Notes: generated by a model not told the origin, from the sequence alone. Shown: positions 1-9,500, counted from the first letter of the stretch. The stretch: 34,019 nt of DNA from an uncultured Saprospiraceae bacterium (GCA_937928405.1 CALFWZ010000158.1:1-34019), one strand, 5' to 3'. Numbers and translations are program-made.

Positions 1-34
1 ATTATTTAATTTAATTTAGAACTTGTCTTAAATT

Positions 35-1405
35 CTAATGCGCCACCAACTCCTCTTCCGTACTATCCTCCGCCCCATGCGTCAATCGTTTCAATGGCTT
101 CAACATTGCTATTACAATCACTCCAAACAAGGTGCAGAAAACAGCAATACCCGTAAATATTTCAAACTCTCCCGCTGATTGCGCCAACACACCAAGAGAA
201 CCAGCCAATTTATTTCCAAATCCTGTCGCAGCAAAGTAGGTTCCCATCATCAGAGAAGCATATTTTACGGGAGCTAATTTAGTGATAAATGATAGCGCTA
301 CCGGAGAGGCACAAAGCTCACCAATGGTATGGAATAAATAAGCTAACACCAGCCAGATCATGGAAGCTTTTTGTAATACTTCTCCATTCACTTCTTCTAC
401 TTCCATAGTCGCCATCGTCATAAAGAAAAAGCCCCAACCCATAATAATTAATCCAACCGCCATCTTAAATAGCGAAGATCCTTCTTTTCCACTTTTTTTC
501 CACCAATACCAAAATCCTCCTACTGAGGTTCCTAAGGTGATAATAAAGAAAGCATTGACCGATTGAAACCAAGCAGCAGGAACTTCAAATCCCATTAAAT
601 TTAAATCTGTCTTTTGATCAGTATATAAACTCATCAAGCCTCCTGCTTGCTCAAAGGCACCCCAGAAAACGATGATTAATAGAAAGGATAAAAACATGAC
701 CAACATTCGGTCTTTCTCTACTTTAGTAAGCGGACGACGCATCGCCTCTTGATCTTTCTCACTTCCCGTTCCTATAAACTCTCCAGTTCCTTCTAGATAT
801 TTTAGGCCAAACATATAGACGATTTGTCCGATAAACATCCCGATTCCCGCTAATCCAAATCCCCAGTGCCATCCGTAATATTTAGCGACAGCTCCTACCG
901 CAATGGCTCCGAAAAAAGCGCCTAGATTGATTCCTATATAGAAAATATAAAATCCTTTATCTCTTCGGTCGTCTCCTTGCTTATACAAGCCTCCAACCAT
1001 TGTAGATATATTGGGTTTTAGACATCCTACTCCCGCGATAATCAGCCCCAATCCTGCGTAAAAAGCGGTCAAACTAGGAAAAGCCAACGTGATATGACCT
1101 GCACAAAGCAATAATCCGCCAACCATCACGGCTTTTTTAGCACCCAAAAACTTATCTGCTAATAATCCTCCAGGAATGGAGGCAACATATACCAACATGG
1201 TATACCAGCCATAAAACGCCAATGTTTCCGCATTAGACCATCCCATCCCAGGATTCTCTCCTACCGCAGCAGTTGCTAAAAATAAGGTTAGAATGGCACG
1301 CATACCATAGTAACTGAAACGCTCCCAGAGTTCTACGAAAAATAATACATACAGTCCCGCCGGATGCCCTCCAATTTCGCGCTCATGCGCCTTTGTCATA
1401 CTCAT
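35..1405 (-). CDS. POT/PTR2-family proton-dependent oligopeptide transporter
   Basis: A 456-residue inner-membrane protein of the proton-coupled oligopeptide transporter family in the major facilitator superfamily. It should import di- or tripeptides using the proton gradient. The family motif ExxERFxYY is present at residues 25-33 (E25, E28, R29). The MFS loop motif GGLLADKFLG is near residues 79-88, and the PTR2 signature region GFYIFYIGINLGAFFG is at 151-166. About twelve or more hydrophobic segments can be followed along the chain, with polar loops near 140-150 and 210-235. The length is typical of bacterial POT proteins. The start is an ATG giving MSMTKAHERE; residue 3 is an alternative ATG. 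No TAnnTTTG promoter was found in the 82 bp upstream. The next gene upstream on the same strand ends at 1488, so co-transcription is possible. Substrate specificity cannot be read from sequence. Confidence 0.93.
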   Translation of the reverse strand: MSMTKAHEREIGGHPAGLYVLFFVELWERFSYYGMRAILTLFLATAAVGENPGMGWSNAETLAFYGWYTMLVYVASIPGGLLADKFLGAKKAVMVGGLLLCAGHITLAFPSLTAFYAGLGLIIAGVGCLKPNISTMVGGLYKQGDDRRDKGFYIFYIGINLGAFFGAIAVGAVAKYYGWHWGFGLAGIGMFIGQIVYMFGLKYLEGTGEFIGTGSEKDQEAMRRPLTKVEKDRMLVMFLSFLLIIVFWGAFEQAGGLMSLYTDQKTDLNLMGFEVPAAWFQSVNAFFIITLGTSVGGFWYWWKKSGKEGSSLFKMAVGLIIMGWGFFFMTMATMEVEEVNGEVLQKASMIWLVLAYLFHTIGELCASPVALSFITKLAPVKYASLMMGTYFAATGFGNKLAGSLGVLAQSAGEFEIFTGIAVFCTLFGVIVIAMLKPLKRLTHGAEDSTEEELVAH

Positions 1406-1461
1406 ATCTGCTTGATTTTAGTGCGAACTTAAATTTTCGCTGAATAAAAATAGAGTTTTAT

Positions 1462-1499
1462 CCCCAATTACTCGAATATTCGACCCTTTAATTTAGGGG
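1462..1499. other. Imperfect hairpin at the end of the DUF4230 gene
   Basis: Arms CCCCAATTA (1462-1470) and TAATT-TA-GGGG (1489-1499) enclose the perfect 12-bp palindrome TCGAATATTCGA (1472-1483). The right arm overlaps the stop codon of the 1488-2126 gene. On the minus strand the hairpin is followed by a TA-rich but not U-rich stretch, so termination is possible but unproven. The palindrome could also be a protein-binding site upstream of the transporter gene. Confidence 0.3.
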
Positions 1500-2126
1500 A
1501 AAGCTATCCAATGGCAGTTTAGAACTCGGAATCATGGTAGGTGGGTTGGTAGCGATCTGCTCTATTTCCAGCGTCCACCCCATTTGCTCGGCCATAAAAC
1601 GGATCATTTCTAATATTTGCACGCCCTGCTCTTCCGCCGTTTTCATCAAAACACTCTCTGCTGCCTTCTTACGAATCAGCTCTTTCGCATTCTCATTCAT
1701 CTTATTATAATCTTTGGGTGTAAAGGCATTAAAACTCCCTTCTGTGATGTCGTAATAAGAAATTTCATGATCGATAGAAAGAATGGTCGGTGATGGCAAA
1801 TTGCTGATCACGATGCGTTTTTCATTGGGAAAGGATTCGATTTTTATACTATTCAAATTATGCCCCACGGATACTTTTCCGTTAATTCTTAACAAGGCTT
1901 TTTTACGAAATGGACTCAGATCGTATTTCCAGAAATCTTTATAATCATAAATCTCAGAAAATTCTCCCTCCACCGTAATCAGCTTCGTCACCGTATTAAT
2001 CCGTTCCAGCAAAATGTTTGATTCTTCCTGCGTCGTAAAACTATTTTTGGTATACCAATAACGAGTTCCTAAAAATACCAACAAAAGAATGGCAATAAAA
2101 CCAATGATAGAAAATATTTTTTTCAT
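1488..2126 (-). CDS. DUF4230-like membrane-anchored protein
   Basis: A 212-residue protein with one N-terminal hydrophobic segment (about residues 4-20) and then a soluble domain. It is probably anchored in the inner membrane with the domain outside the cytoplasm. The body matches my memory of DUF4230: an early stretch with LITVEGEFSEIYDYKD (about 51-66), a lysine-rich alanine helix with KKAAESVL (about 153-160), and a C-terminal helix ending in EQMGWTLEIE. The biochemical function of DUF4230 is unknown to me. No catalytic motif is apparent. The start MKKIFSIIGF fits a membrane-anchor start. It lies between a peptide transporter and a flippase-like gene on the same strand, with an 82-bp gap downstream and a 286-bp gap upstream, so it may be transcribed alone. 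Assignment is by pattern recall, not by a search. Confidence 0.75.
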   Translation of the reverse strand: MKKIFSIIGFIAILLLVFLGTRYWYTKNSFTTQEESNILLERINTVTKLITVEGEFSEIYDYKDFWKYDLSPFRKKALLRINGKVSVGHNLNSIKIESFPNEKRIVISNLPSPTILSIDHEISYYDITEGSFNAFTPKDYNKMNENAKELIRKKAAESVLMKTAEEQGVQILEMIRFMAEQMGWTLEIEQIATNPPTMIPSSKLPLDSFPLN

Positions 2127-2412
2127 AGTAGAAAGGGTTAGACTGGGAATATTTTTTTAAGCCTTAAACATTCTGAAGATAGAAAATTTCTGCTAATCAA
2201 TCTGCGGAGCAGACACTTATCTTTTTTTAAATAGTAGGTAATTAAAATTATAGTGGTTTGGCTACGCTATTCCTGGGCGTATTCCAGATTTATCTTATCT
2301 CTATAACGCCCATACAAATCACTTTCGTGTTGTGATTTTAAGAATAAAAGATAGAATCTATATTCAAAAGAACAAACACAATAGATGGCATTATTAATTC
2401 TTCATTAACCCA

Positions 2413-3426
2413 TTATTCATTACCATCCCCCAATCCCAAAGACTGCAATACATTCGTAGAGATAATAATAAACAAACCCAAAATGGCAGGAATAATTAGA
2501 TTTAGTAAAAACAAACCAAAGGTCGCTGCCAGAATATCTGATTCCTGATCGGTATAGTGTTGCCAGACAAAAAGAGCAATCTTTCCACGCGTCAACAAGC
2601 CGATGATCGGCGGTAATGGAATACTCGTTTGTAATAAAAAGATCGTAGCGATACTCGCAAATCCCATCAACAACGGCACCTCAATCGCAAAAAATCGCAA
2701 AATTAAATAATACTGTAAACTGTAAATCAAATAGCGCAATAGTCCAAACGACAAAGCAGTGGTCAACTCTCTCGACGTATAATTTCTCAACATGACAACA
2801 TGCTTGACAAATCTTTTGAGGCGATGCACAAATGGAAGTCGCTTAACAATCGGAACAATCAAATCAATATTGTAAAAACAAAACAATAGTATCCCAATTA
2901 AAAGAATTCCCAAAAACATAATACCTCGTAGCATCAACGGATCGAGGTTCAAAAATTTTCCAGCAAAAAACAAGAGTCCCACAAATCCCGTTGACAGCAA
3001 CACCAACATTTGACAAAAACTACCGACCAAGGTAGCAATTACGGCTTTCCAATTATTTTCGGGCTTAACAATCAGGATTCTTCCACCATACTCTCCTACT
3101 CGATTTGGCGTAAATAAGGAAAAGGTAATCCCCGACAAAATACCGCGGTAGGCTCTAAAAAAACTAAGCTTTTCAAAATTGCGAACTAAGGTATTCCACT
3201 TCAAGGTTTCAAAAGCCCAGTTGACGGGCATCAATACAATGGCAGTGATTAACCAGTGCAAATTTCCACTACGGAAATGCACCAAAAAAGCCGCACGTAA
3301 TTCTGCAATATCTTTCCGTGCAAATACCTCACTGTACAACACAAACCCCAATAGCACGACTACTAGGACTTTTATCCCTATCTCCAATATTTTTCGGCCA
3401 ATCCGTGGCTTATCTTTAGTCGTCAA
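2413..3426 (-). CDS. YbhN / lysylphosphatidylglycerol synthase-type integral membrane protein
   Basis: A 337-residue polytopic membrane protein with about seven to eight hydrophobic segments. It carries conserved features of the LPG_synthase_TM/UPF0104 family: NWAFETLKW at about 69-77 and SLFTPNRVGEYGGR at about 103-116, equivalent to the TPxRxGE...R motif. The family includes the flippase half of MprF and stand-alone members linked to lipid or lipid-linked sugar transport. The catalytic lysyl-transferase half of MprF is absent, so aminoacylation is not expected. The start is a TTG codon at 3426-3424. An in-frame TAA lies only a few codons upstream and no ATG intervenes, so TTG is the most upstream possible start. 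A TAATTTTG promoter-like motif sits 35 bp upstream. The gene is divergent from ruvC. Confidence 0.85.
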   Translation of the reverse strand: MTTKDKPRIGRKILEIGIKVLVVVLLGFVLYSEVFARKDIAELRAAFLVHFRSGNLHWLITAIVLMPVNWAFETLKWNTLVRNFEKLSFFRAYRGILSGITFSLFTPNRVGEYGGRILIVKPENNWKAVIATLVGSFCQMLVLLSTGFVGLLFFAGKFLNLDPLMLRGIMFLGILLIGILLFCFYNIDLIVPIVKRLPFVHRLKRFVKHVVMLRNYTSRELTTALSFGLLRYLIYSLQYYLILRFFAIEVPLLMGFASIATIFLLQTSIPLPPIIGLLTRGKIALFVWQHYTDQESDILAATFGLFLLNLIIPAILGLFIIISTNVLQSLGLGDGNE

Positions 3427-3460
3427 AAAGCTGTATTTTTATATGATTCTTTTTCGTTGC

Positions 3461-3468
3461 CAAAATTA
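3461..3468 (-). promoter_or_regulatory. Bacteroidota-type -7 promoter element for the LPG-type membrane protein
   Basis: The minus strand reads TAATTTTG, matching the Bacteroidota -7 consensus TAnnTTTG. It would start transcription about 27 nt before the TTG start at 3426. No clear -33 TTG is seen at the expected distance, so confidence is limited. It lies in the 72-bp divergent gap shared with ruvC. Confidence 0.45.
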
Positions 3469-3498
3469 CAACCATCTAGTCAACTAAACTAATTACCG

Positions 3499-4068
3499 TT
3501 GAGCAAAAATAAATCTTATCGATTTCTAGGAGTAGACCCCGGAACCAACGTTCTTGGTTACGCGCTTATTGACACACACAACAATCGAGTTACGCTGATT
3601 GCTATGGGCGTCATCAAAATGGGAAAATTAGGAGAACATCAACTCAAGCTTAAAAAGATATTTGAACGGTTACAAGAAATCATTAAAGAATATCAACCCG
3701 CCCAAATGGCCATCGAAGCACCTTTCTTCGGCAAAAATGTCCAGTCCATGCTCAAGCTGGGTCGCGCTCAAGGCGTAGCCATCGCCGCTGCCATCACCAA
3801 TGGAGTGCAAGTAACCGAGTATGCTCCAAAAAAAATTAAACAGTCCGTTACCGGAAACGGAAACGCCTCCAAAGAGCAAGTAGCTGCTATGCTGGCCACC
3901 ATCGTTGGACAAAAATTAGACAAACAAACCCTCGATGCTACCGACGCGCTCGGCGCCGCCGTCTGCCACTTCTTTCAAGCTGGATCTCCTCTCGCTGGCA
4001 AGAAAAAATACAGCGACTGGTCCGCCTTCGCAAAAGATAATTCTAGTAGGATAAAAGGGAAGAAATAG
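3499..4068 (+). CDS. ruvC: Crossover junction endodeoxyribonuclease RuvC
   Basis: A 189-residue Holliday-junction resolvase that works with RuvAB in recombination and repair. The RNase H-like catalytic acidic residues can all be placed: D13 in FLGVDPGTN, E73 in MAIEAPFFG, and D146/D149 in TLDATDALGAA. These correspond to the D-E-D-D set of E. coli RuvC. The conserved segment NVQSMLKLGRAQGVA lies at about 80-94. The basic C-terminal tail, KKYSDWSAFAKDNSSRIKGKK-like, extends slightly beyond the E. coli length. The start is TTG; an in-frame TAA lies three codons upstream, which rules out an upstream ATG. No ruvA or ruvB is nearby, which is usual in Bacteroidota. It is convergent with the HIT gene. 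Confidence 0.97.
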   Translation: MSKNKSYRFLGVDPGTNVLGYALIDTHNNRVTLIAMGVIKMGKLGEHQLKLKKIFERLQEIIKEYQPAQMAIEAPFFGKNVQSMLKLGRAQGVAIAAAITNGVQVTEYAPKKIKQSVTGNGNASKEQVAAMLATIVGQKLDKQTLDATDALGAAVCHFFQAGSPLAGKKKYSDWSAFAKDNSSRIKGKK

Positions 4069-4118
4069 GAACCGTTAAGATAACCCAAGTCATTTCTATG
4101 AAAAAATAATTTTTTAAT

Positions 4119-4200
4119 GAATAATGCTCTTGGTGTATTTTTCTTTTTTCAATAAACAAACACGACAGGAGAGGCCTGCCTTTGCCAGTAGGCATTATTC
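4119..4200. repeat. Inverted repeat enclosing a REP-like CCTGCCTTTGCC element
   Basis: Nine-base arms GAATAATGC (4119-4127) and GCATTATTC (4192-4200) bracket the convergent ruvC/HIT gap. Inside lies a GC-rich element with CCTGCCTTTGCC at 4175-4186 that can form small hairpins with GTAGGCA just downstream. The same 12-mer recurs at 29504-29515. It may be an interspersed palindromic repeat, a bidirectional terminator, or both. Confidence 0.4.
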
Positions 4201-4215
4201 CTTACCACATTAATC

Positions 4216-4608
4216 TTACATATTCGCCCGTATCTGTTCTGCCATCTCCGCCAGTTCAGGATGTGTTAAGGTCAACTTAGGTTGAGAAAAATCTATATCG
4301 CTAATCGCATTCATAGGGATCAAATGCACATGCGCGTGTGGCACCTCTAGGCCAGCCACCACCACAGAAATACGTTCACAAGGAAAAGTCTTCTCAATCG
4401 CGTTGGCTACGCTTTTAGAAAAAATCATCACCGCACTCATCGTTTCATTATCTAGATCATAAAAATAGTCTATCTCTTTTTTGGGAATCACCAAGGTGTG
4501 ACCTTTCCGTAGGGGAGCAATGTCTAAGAAGGCAAAACACTTCTCTGTCTCACCAATCTTATGACAAGGAATCTCTCCATTGATAATTTTTGTAAAAATG
4601 CTGGCCAT
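4216..4608 (-). CDS. HIT-family nucleotide hydrolase (HinT-like)
   Basis: A 130-residue histidine-triad protein, probably a purine nucleoside phosphoramidate or AMP-lysine-type hydrolase acting in the cytoplasm. The diagnostic HxHxH triad is at residues 91-95 (HAHVHLIP), with the middle region SVVVAGLEVPHAH typical of HinT. The N-terminal segment SIFTKIINGEIPCHKIGE and the FAFLDIAPLRKGHTLVIPK stretch (about 25-43) are characteristic. The length is close to bacterial HinT. The ATG lies only 6 bp after the greA stop on the same strand, so the two are almost certainly one operon. The natural substrate is not known from sequence. Confidence 0.95.
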   Translation of the reverse strand: MASIFTKIINGEIPCHKIGETEKCFAFLDIAPLRKGHTLVIPKKEIDYFYDLDNETMSAVMIFSKSVANAIEKTFPCERISVVVAGLEVPHAHVHLIPMNAISDIDFSQPKLTLTHPELAEMAEQIRANM

Positions 4609-4614
4609 AAAGTT

Positions 4615-5088
4615 TTATAAACTAATTTCCATAATCTCAAATTCCAAATTACCACGAGGTGTTTCAACCACGGCAATCTCACCAACTTTTTTACCCAATA
4701 ATCCTTCGCCCATTGGAGAGGTAACAGATATTTTTTTATTTGCCAAATCCGCCTCTGTTTCTGAAACTAGATGATAGGTAATTTCCTTGTTCATTTTCAC
4801 GTTTTTAATCCGCACTTTTGAAAGAACCGTCACCTTGGAGCTATCCAATTGACTGGCATCAATCACTCTTGCAGTAGCCATCACCTTCTCTAATTCATTA
4901 ATTTTCAGTTCCAGCATTCCCTGCGCATCTTTGGCCGCATCATATTCGGCATTCTCCGAAAGATCTCCTTTCGATCGAGCCTCAGCAATAGCTGCAGCAA
5001 CTTTTTGCCGTCCTGGTCCTTTTAGTTCATCCAAGTCCGCTATGAGTTTGTCATAGCCTTCTTGTGTCATATAGCTATATTTTGACAT
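4615..5088 (-). CDS. greA: Transcription elongation factor GreA
   Basis: A 157-residue protein that binds in the RNA polymerase secondary channel and stimulates cleavage of backtracked transcripts. The N-terminal coiled coil carries the family signature RSKGDLSENAEYDAAKDAQ at about 38-56. The tip acidic residues D42 and E45 correspond to those that coordinate the cleavage magnesium. The C-terminal FKBP-like domain contains SPMGEGLLGKKVGE. The length matches E. coli GreA (158). It is the first gene of a two-gene operon with the HIT hydrolase, 6 bp downstream. No TAnnTTTG element was found directly upstream. Confidence 0.97.
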   Translation of the reverse strand: MSKYSYMTQEGYDKLIADLDELKGPGRQKVAAAIAEARSKGDLSENAEYDAAKDAQGMLELKINELEKVMATARVIDASQLDSSKVTVLSKVRIKNVKMNKEITYHLVSETEADLANKKISVTSPMGEGLLGKKVGEIAVVETPRGNLEFEIMEISL

Positions 5089-5311
5089 GTTTTAAAATTT
5101 TAATGTTCTTTTTTAATATTTTTCCCATCCAAAAGAGGTATGGCAAGTCAAGTACCAATTGTTGATTGAACAACACTGACCCGACTACTGCTACCAGCTT
5201 ATGTTTTGTGGGTGAAGCCACGCCGCTGAGCTTCTATTTTGACGATAAATCCAATTCAAGTATTGGGTGTAAATCAGTATTTAAAAGTGGGCGTGTAAAA
5301 CCAAATAAAAC
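5089..5311. other. Intergenic region upstream of greA without a gene
   Basis: Together with the terminator to its right this makes a 335-bp gap. I see no tRNA, no convincing coding region and no exact TAnnTTTG promoter for greA. A small GTTG/CAAC inverted repeat lies near 5161-5174. A short open frame on the plus strand (5166-5354) runs into the terminator hairpin and looks non-coding. Confidence 0.5.
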
Positions 5312-5347
5312 AGGAACGCTTCTATCCAGCTGGTTAGAAGCGCTCCT
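5297..5347 (-). terminator. Strong rho-independent terminator of the receptor/giant-protein/PorV-like unit
   Basis: Arms 5312-5328 and 5331-5347 pair over about 16 bp (core CGCTTCTA/TAGAAGCG). The single mismatch reads as a G-U wobble in minus-strand RNA. Reading minus, the stem is followed by a T-rich tract (TTTTATTTGGTTTT). It lies 76 bp after the stop of the PorV/PorQ-like gene, so it should end that operon. Confidence 0.75.
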
Positions 5348-5423
5348 TCGATAATTTAAATATACGATTATTTTATAAAATAACGGTTATTTTGTCTTAA
5401 ATTTTATTTTGAATTAACCTTTT

Positions 5424-6470
5424 TTAAAGGTCAAATCTGATCGTAATATTATGCGTTCCACTCCACAGATTGGTGTGTCGATAGGCGTAATCAATTCCAA
5501 AATTGCTACCTTTTTCTTTATTAAATGGTACCTGAATTGAAGCACCAGCACTTACGCCGTTATACACAGATGCTTCCACTTCTGGGTCCGTATCAAATTC
5601 ATATTTATAGCCACCACGTAGCATAAACATATCGTTGAATACATATTCTAATCCTCCACCAATTTGATCTTCGTAAAAGGTATTAGAAGTAAAGTTACCT
5701 ACTATAGTGACTCGGTGCTGAGGATTGATAATAAAGTCATAAGAAGCTCCGATATTCAGTAAAGAAGGCATATCAAATTGATTGGCACGCGTAAAGAATG
5801 ATAGTTCGGAATCCACATCAGGATTTGGACTTTGTAGAGACTGCGTCAAACCGTCTCCGGAATATTTCATTGGTGTACCAACGTTTCGTAGTGAAATTCC
5901 AAATTTAAATTCATCATTATCACCAGTTACATATTGCACACCAGCATCTATTCCAATACCATTAGCGTTTACATTTGCCAATCCTTCGGAGACAATCCGT
6001 ACCGCTAGACCGACACTAACTTTATTTTCAAATTCATGTGCATAGGAAATCCCCATATTGAAAAATAATGGAGAAAAAGTTGCTCCAGTTCCATCCGGAA
6101 ATTCTTCGGTAGTAACAGGAATATCTCCAAAGTCCATCGTCATAATGCTTACGCCAAAAGCACCACTTGACCCCACTTTTTGTGCAAGACCAATTGCATT
6201 CATAGAGATACTCGTACCTTCAAAATAGCGAGCGTGGGCTCCCATTATTTGAGTTCTAGAAGGAGACCGTACGAGTCCAGCAACGTTTAGACGTAATGCT
6301 TCCACTCCGGAAACATTCGCTGTAGTCATGGCACTTAATCCGGCACTTCTCGCCCAAGGATTTAGCAATAACTGTGTAGCACCTGCTTCCCCTTGACGGT
6401 CAGGATTTCCAGCAAAGGATACCTGTACGATGGTTAGCAATAAAATAATTAAGTAAAATTTCTGTTGCAT
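5424..6470 (-). CDS. PorV/PorQ-family outer-membrane beta-barrel protein
   Basis: A 348-residue exported protein with a signal peptide (about 1-20, ending VSFA). It is followed by the family start pattern AGATQLLLNPWARSAGLSAM...NVSGVEALRLNVAGL (about 29-66). The rest alternates short strands and ends in NITIRFDL, as expected for an outer-membrane barrel. PorV and PorQ belong to a family in the FadL fold group; PorV shuttles or docks T9SS cargo at the translocon and PorQ belongs to the PorZ attachment complex. Many Bacteroidota encode extra paralogues of unknown role, and this copy is probably one of them. It is the last gene of the minus-strand set behind the TonB-dependent receptor and the 1326-aa secreted protein, with a perfect hairpin in the 64-bp gap before it. 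Whether it serves that protein specifically is inference. Confidence 0.85.
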   Translation of the reverse strand: MQQKFYLIILLLTIVQVSFAGNPDRQGEAGATQLLLNPWARSAGLSAMTTANVSGVEALRLNVAGLVRSPSRTQIMGAHARYFEGTSISMNAIGLAQKVGSSGAFGVSIMTMDFGDIPVTTEEFPDGTGATFSPLFFNMGISYAHEFENKVSVGLAVRIVSEGLANVNANGIGIDAGVQYVTGDNDEFKFGISLRNVGTPMKYSGDGLTQSLQSPNPDVDSELSFFTRANQFDMPSLLNIGASYDFIINPQHRVTIVGNFTSNTFYEDQIGGGLEYVFNDMFMLRGGYKYEFDTDPEVEASVYNGVSAGASIQVPFNKEKGSNFGIDYAYRHTNLWSGTHNITIRFDL

Positions 6471-6487
6471 CTTTTATGTTTTAGATA

Positions 6488-6515
6488 GAGGATGAAGTAA
6501 AATTACTTCATCCTC
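6488..6515 (-). terminator. Perfect 13-bp inverted repeat between giant-protein and PorV-like genes
   Basis: GAGGATGAAGTAA (6488-6500) and its exact reverse complement (6503-6515) are separated by two bases. It sits in the 64-bp gap inside the operon. No U-tract follows on the minus strand, so it is better seen as an attenuating or mRNA-stabilising stem-loop than a full terminator. It could set the ratio of the PorV-like protein to the upstream proteins. Confidence 0.5.
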
Positions 6516-6534
6516 CGTAAATTCTTATTTAAAA

Positions 6535-9500
6535 TTATAATCCTGTTGGGTCAAATTGTCTAGCAACGCCAAACCATTTTAAGACCGTCTGTCCAACTCC
6601 GGGTGCATCTACATGAATCAAATAAACCCCACTACTTACTGGAATATTATCAAAATTCTTTAAGTCCCATTCCAGTGCTGGAAGTATTTGTGATCGATCT
6701 ACCAATCGCTCACTACCAGTCGGTACTACTCCGACTTCATCTCGATCATATCGACGGACAAATCTTCCATCCAATGTATAAATCGTGACCGTTGCTTTGG
6801 CCGGCAGGTTCGTTATCTTGATGATATTAGAGAATTTATCTGCCTCATAATCAGAGAATCCATAATAAGGATTAGGCACAACTCTCACTTCGCTCAAGAT
6901 AGAATCTAATTCTTGCTTTCCTGAAAATTCGCTAGCCGTAACTCCTTCAAAATCTAATAAATAGGTAGGATCACCTTCGTTTGTACCCATGCCTTCTTTC
7001 ACTGCATATGGGTTATCTACCCGAGCTTTTACGATAGCTTCATTAGGAATTAATCCATCCGCATAAGAAAGCATTTCAGTACCTCTAGTCATGGCAGGTA
7101 TTCCAGTCCAAGTGATACTATTAAATGCCATGAATTGTGAAAAGTCATCTCCACCGTTAAGGGCAAGACCATCATAAAGAGCCTCACATCGATCGTATGG
7201 TTCGTTGGTAACGTAGATAAAATGCTGTCCACCAGCGTAGGCACTACGTATATCAAAATCTTGTGGATTATCAAATGCAACAAATTGCTCGAAAGTAGGA
7301 TTAAACATCATATCTCGACCAGTAGGTGGCGTTGCAAAAACTCCTCGATCACAAAGTTCATCAATCCCTGCTACGGAACAATCATACACAGAGTTTTCGG
7401 CAAAGAAAATGTTCAATCGCTCTCCAGATTCTACATCAATCGCATAACCAGGAAACCATCCCATTCCAATTCTTGGATTACCAGCACTATCTGTATCTCC
7501 GTCTGGAAGTGGTTTGCCATCAGCTCCAGCTTCTTTACCCACTGAGGGAGCTTGTCTAAGATCAAGATTCCTCGCTCCGCCTTCTGTTTCTAAACCAAGC
7601 CCCAAACTAGGACTCAAATAATACTCTTCATTTGCTGCTTCCACAATTACACAACGACTCCACTTATCTTTGTCCGATGTAAATACAATATCTATGTTAT
7701 TCAAACCAGATAATGGAGGTAGTTGTTCCCTAACTACATTTTGCAGAGGGTTTAAGGTCTGCCAGAAAGGACTAACCACAAAGTCAGCACCAAGACCATT
7801 ATTAGAATCTGTCAAACGGAATGGTACCAAGCCTCCATCACTAAAGTTACTAAAAGCCTGATTTGGATCGGCGGTATTACCCGGTCTTCCACTTTCTGTT
7901 TTTACATAATCAAATGGCCCGCCAGGCTGATCGATAAAAGCAGTTAACCATTCTGGACCGTCAGGATCAGCATATTCTATCCCAAACCCAATCGTTCCAT
8001 TACTATCATCTATATTATCTCCAGCATCATCGGTTTGAGCAATCGTTACAGAGAAACCGTAAATGCCTAACAATTGCTCGTTGAGATCACTGATTGATCT
8101 TTCAGAGTTCGTGACATTTCCTTGTTGATCAGTAACGGTCCAGCTATCCAATTGACCATCGTCATTGGAATCTGTAATACGCAATTCGTATTCTCCATCT
8201 ACAATTTTAAATGGATTGATCACCTGAACATTCACTGGACTGCTATTTGGTTCATAGACTACTTTTCCATCATTCGTTTCATTAAATATCTCTTCTCGCG
8301 ATTCGTCGGATACTTCTAGGAAAGTTTCTCCAGCACCCACTCCGTCTAATCGTGTAATGATCGGTCCATCTCCATAATTGGAATTGAGTTTATCAGTTAC
8401 TACTCTACGTGGAATTACCGTATAAGTATTATTGTTTCTACGACCCAAAATATGTTGGAAACGTTGTCCAACTCCGGTCGATCCATCAAAGTCTAAATAA
8501 TTATTATATCCGTAAGCAACCGCTCGATAATAATATTTTTTATGATTGATTAAAGGCTCGTTATTGAACGCATCTACCGTCAATTTGAATGATTTTCTCA
8601 GTCCTTCGTCGGTTCCACTTGCTTTTATCGTTTGTTCGTAAAGAATATTCGGTTCAAATCCTGGGGCATTTGCAAAACCTGTCCATTCATATAACTCAGT
8701 TATTCCATTTTTAAGGTCTGTCTTAAATACAATTCTTGCATTATCTACATCATCAATCTCAGATACAGGGCTTCTTAATTGATAGAGTTCATATCCTTCA
8801 AAAACGTAGGTAATTGAATCATCTGGTCCACGTAGATCTTTTTCTTCGTAGCTCTCTTGGTAATTGTTAGAGGTCGTCGGATCGTTAGAAAGAAATCCAA
8901 CCAACTCCTGATCTAATTCCAACCAATCTACATCTGGAGCATCTGGTCCGTCAGGAATTTCAAAACAATTATCAAAGGCTGCTTGAGCAATATCGTCGGC
9001 AAATAATAAAGTGGTTAAATCAACTCTTGGGTGTGCAGCTACGTCTGGTACGAAGACTGCTCCGATGATCAACTCATTGGTTGCTCCCGGCGTTAGTCTA
9101 AATGGACCAGAAGCTTGAAGTGTACGACGATCTCCATTTGGCAACCCTTCTCCTTCTGCCATTGACCATTCAGTATCTACATTCGGTCTTCCAGGGAAAA
9201 CATACTTAGTAGGAATGGTTCCCCCTCGTCCGTTGCCACCTTCCGTATACGCAGCACCATCTAGCCATGAACCAGAGAGATAATTGTAAAATTCTTGCGC
9301 TTGTGTTGGATCCGTAGTGCCAGGTGGAGGCGTAGGGGTACCACCACCATTATTATAGTAAACAAAAGAGGACATCCCAATTTCACTTCCAAACTCATCA
9401 AGTGGTCCACGGAAATAATCTATTCCCAATATCGGAATCTCTGTACAGTAGGTAGGAGTACCACTACAATCACAACTTCCGGCTACTTCTCCATCTACTA

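Noticed and set aside
2274..2312. TGGGCGT/ACGCCCA inverted repeat in the DUF4230-LPG gap
   Set aside because: A 7-bp stem with a 25-nt loop and no U-tract is too weak to call a terminator or operator.
5166..5354. 62-codon plus-strand frame between greA and the PorV-like gene
   Set aside because: It has no recognisable domain and runs through the strong minus-strand terminator hairpin, so it is almost certainly non-coding.
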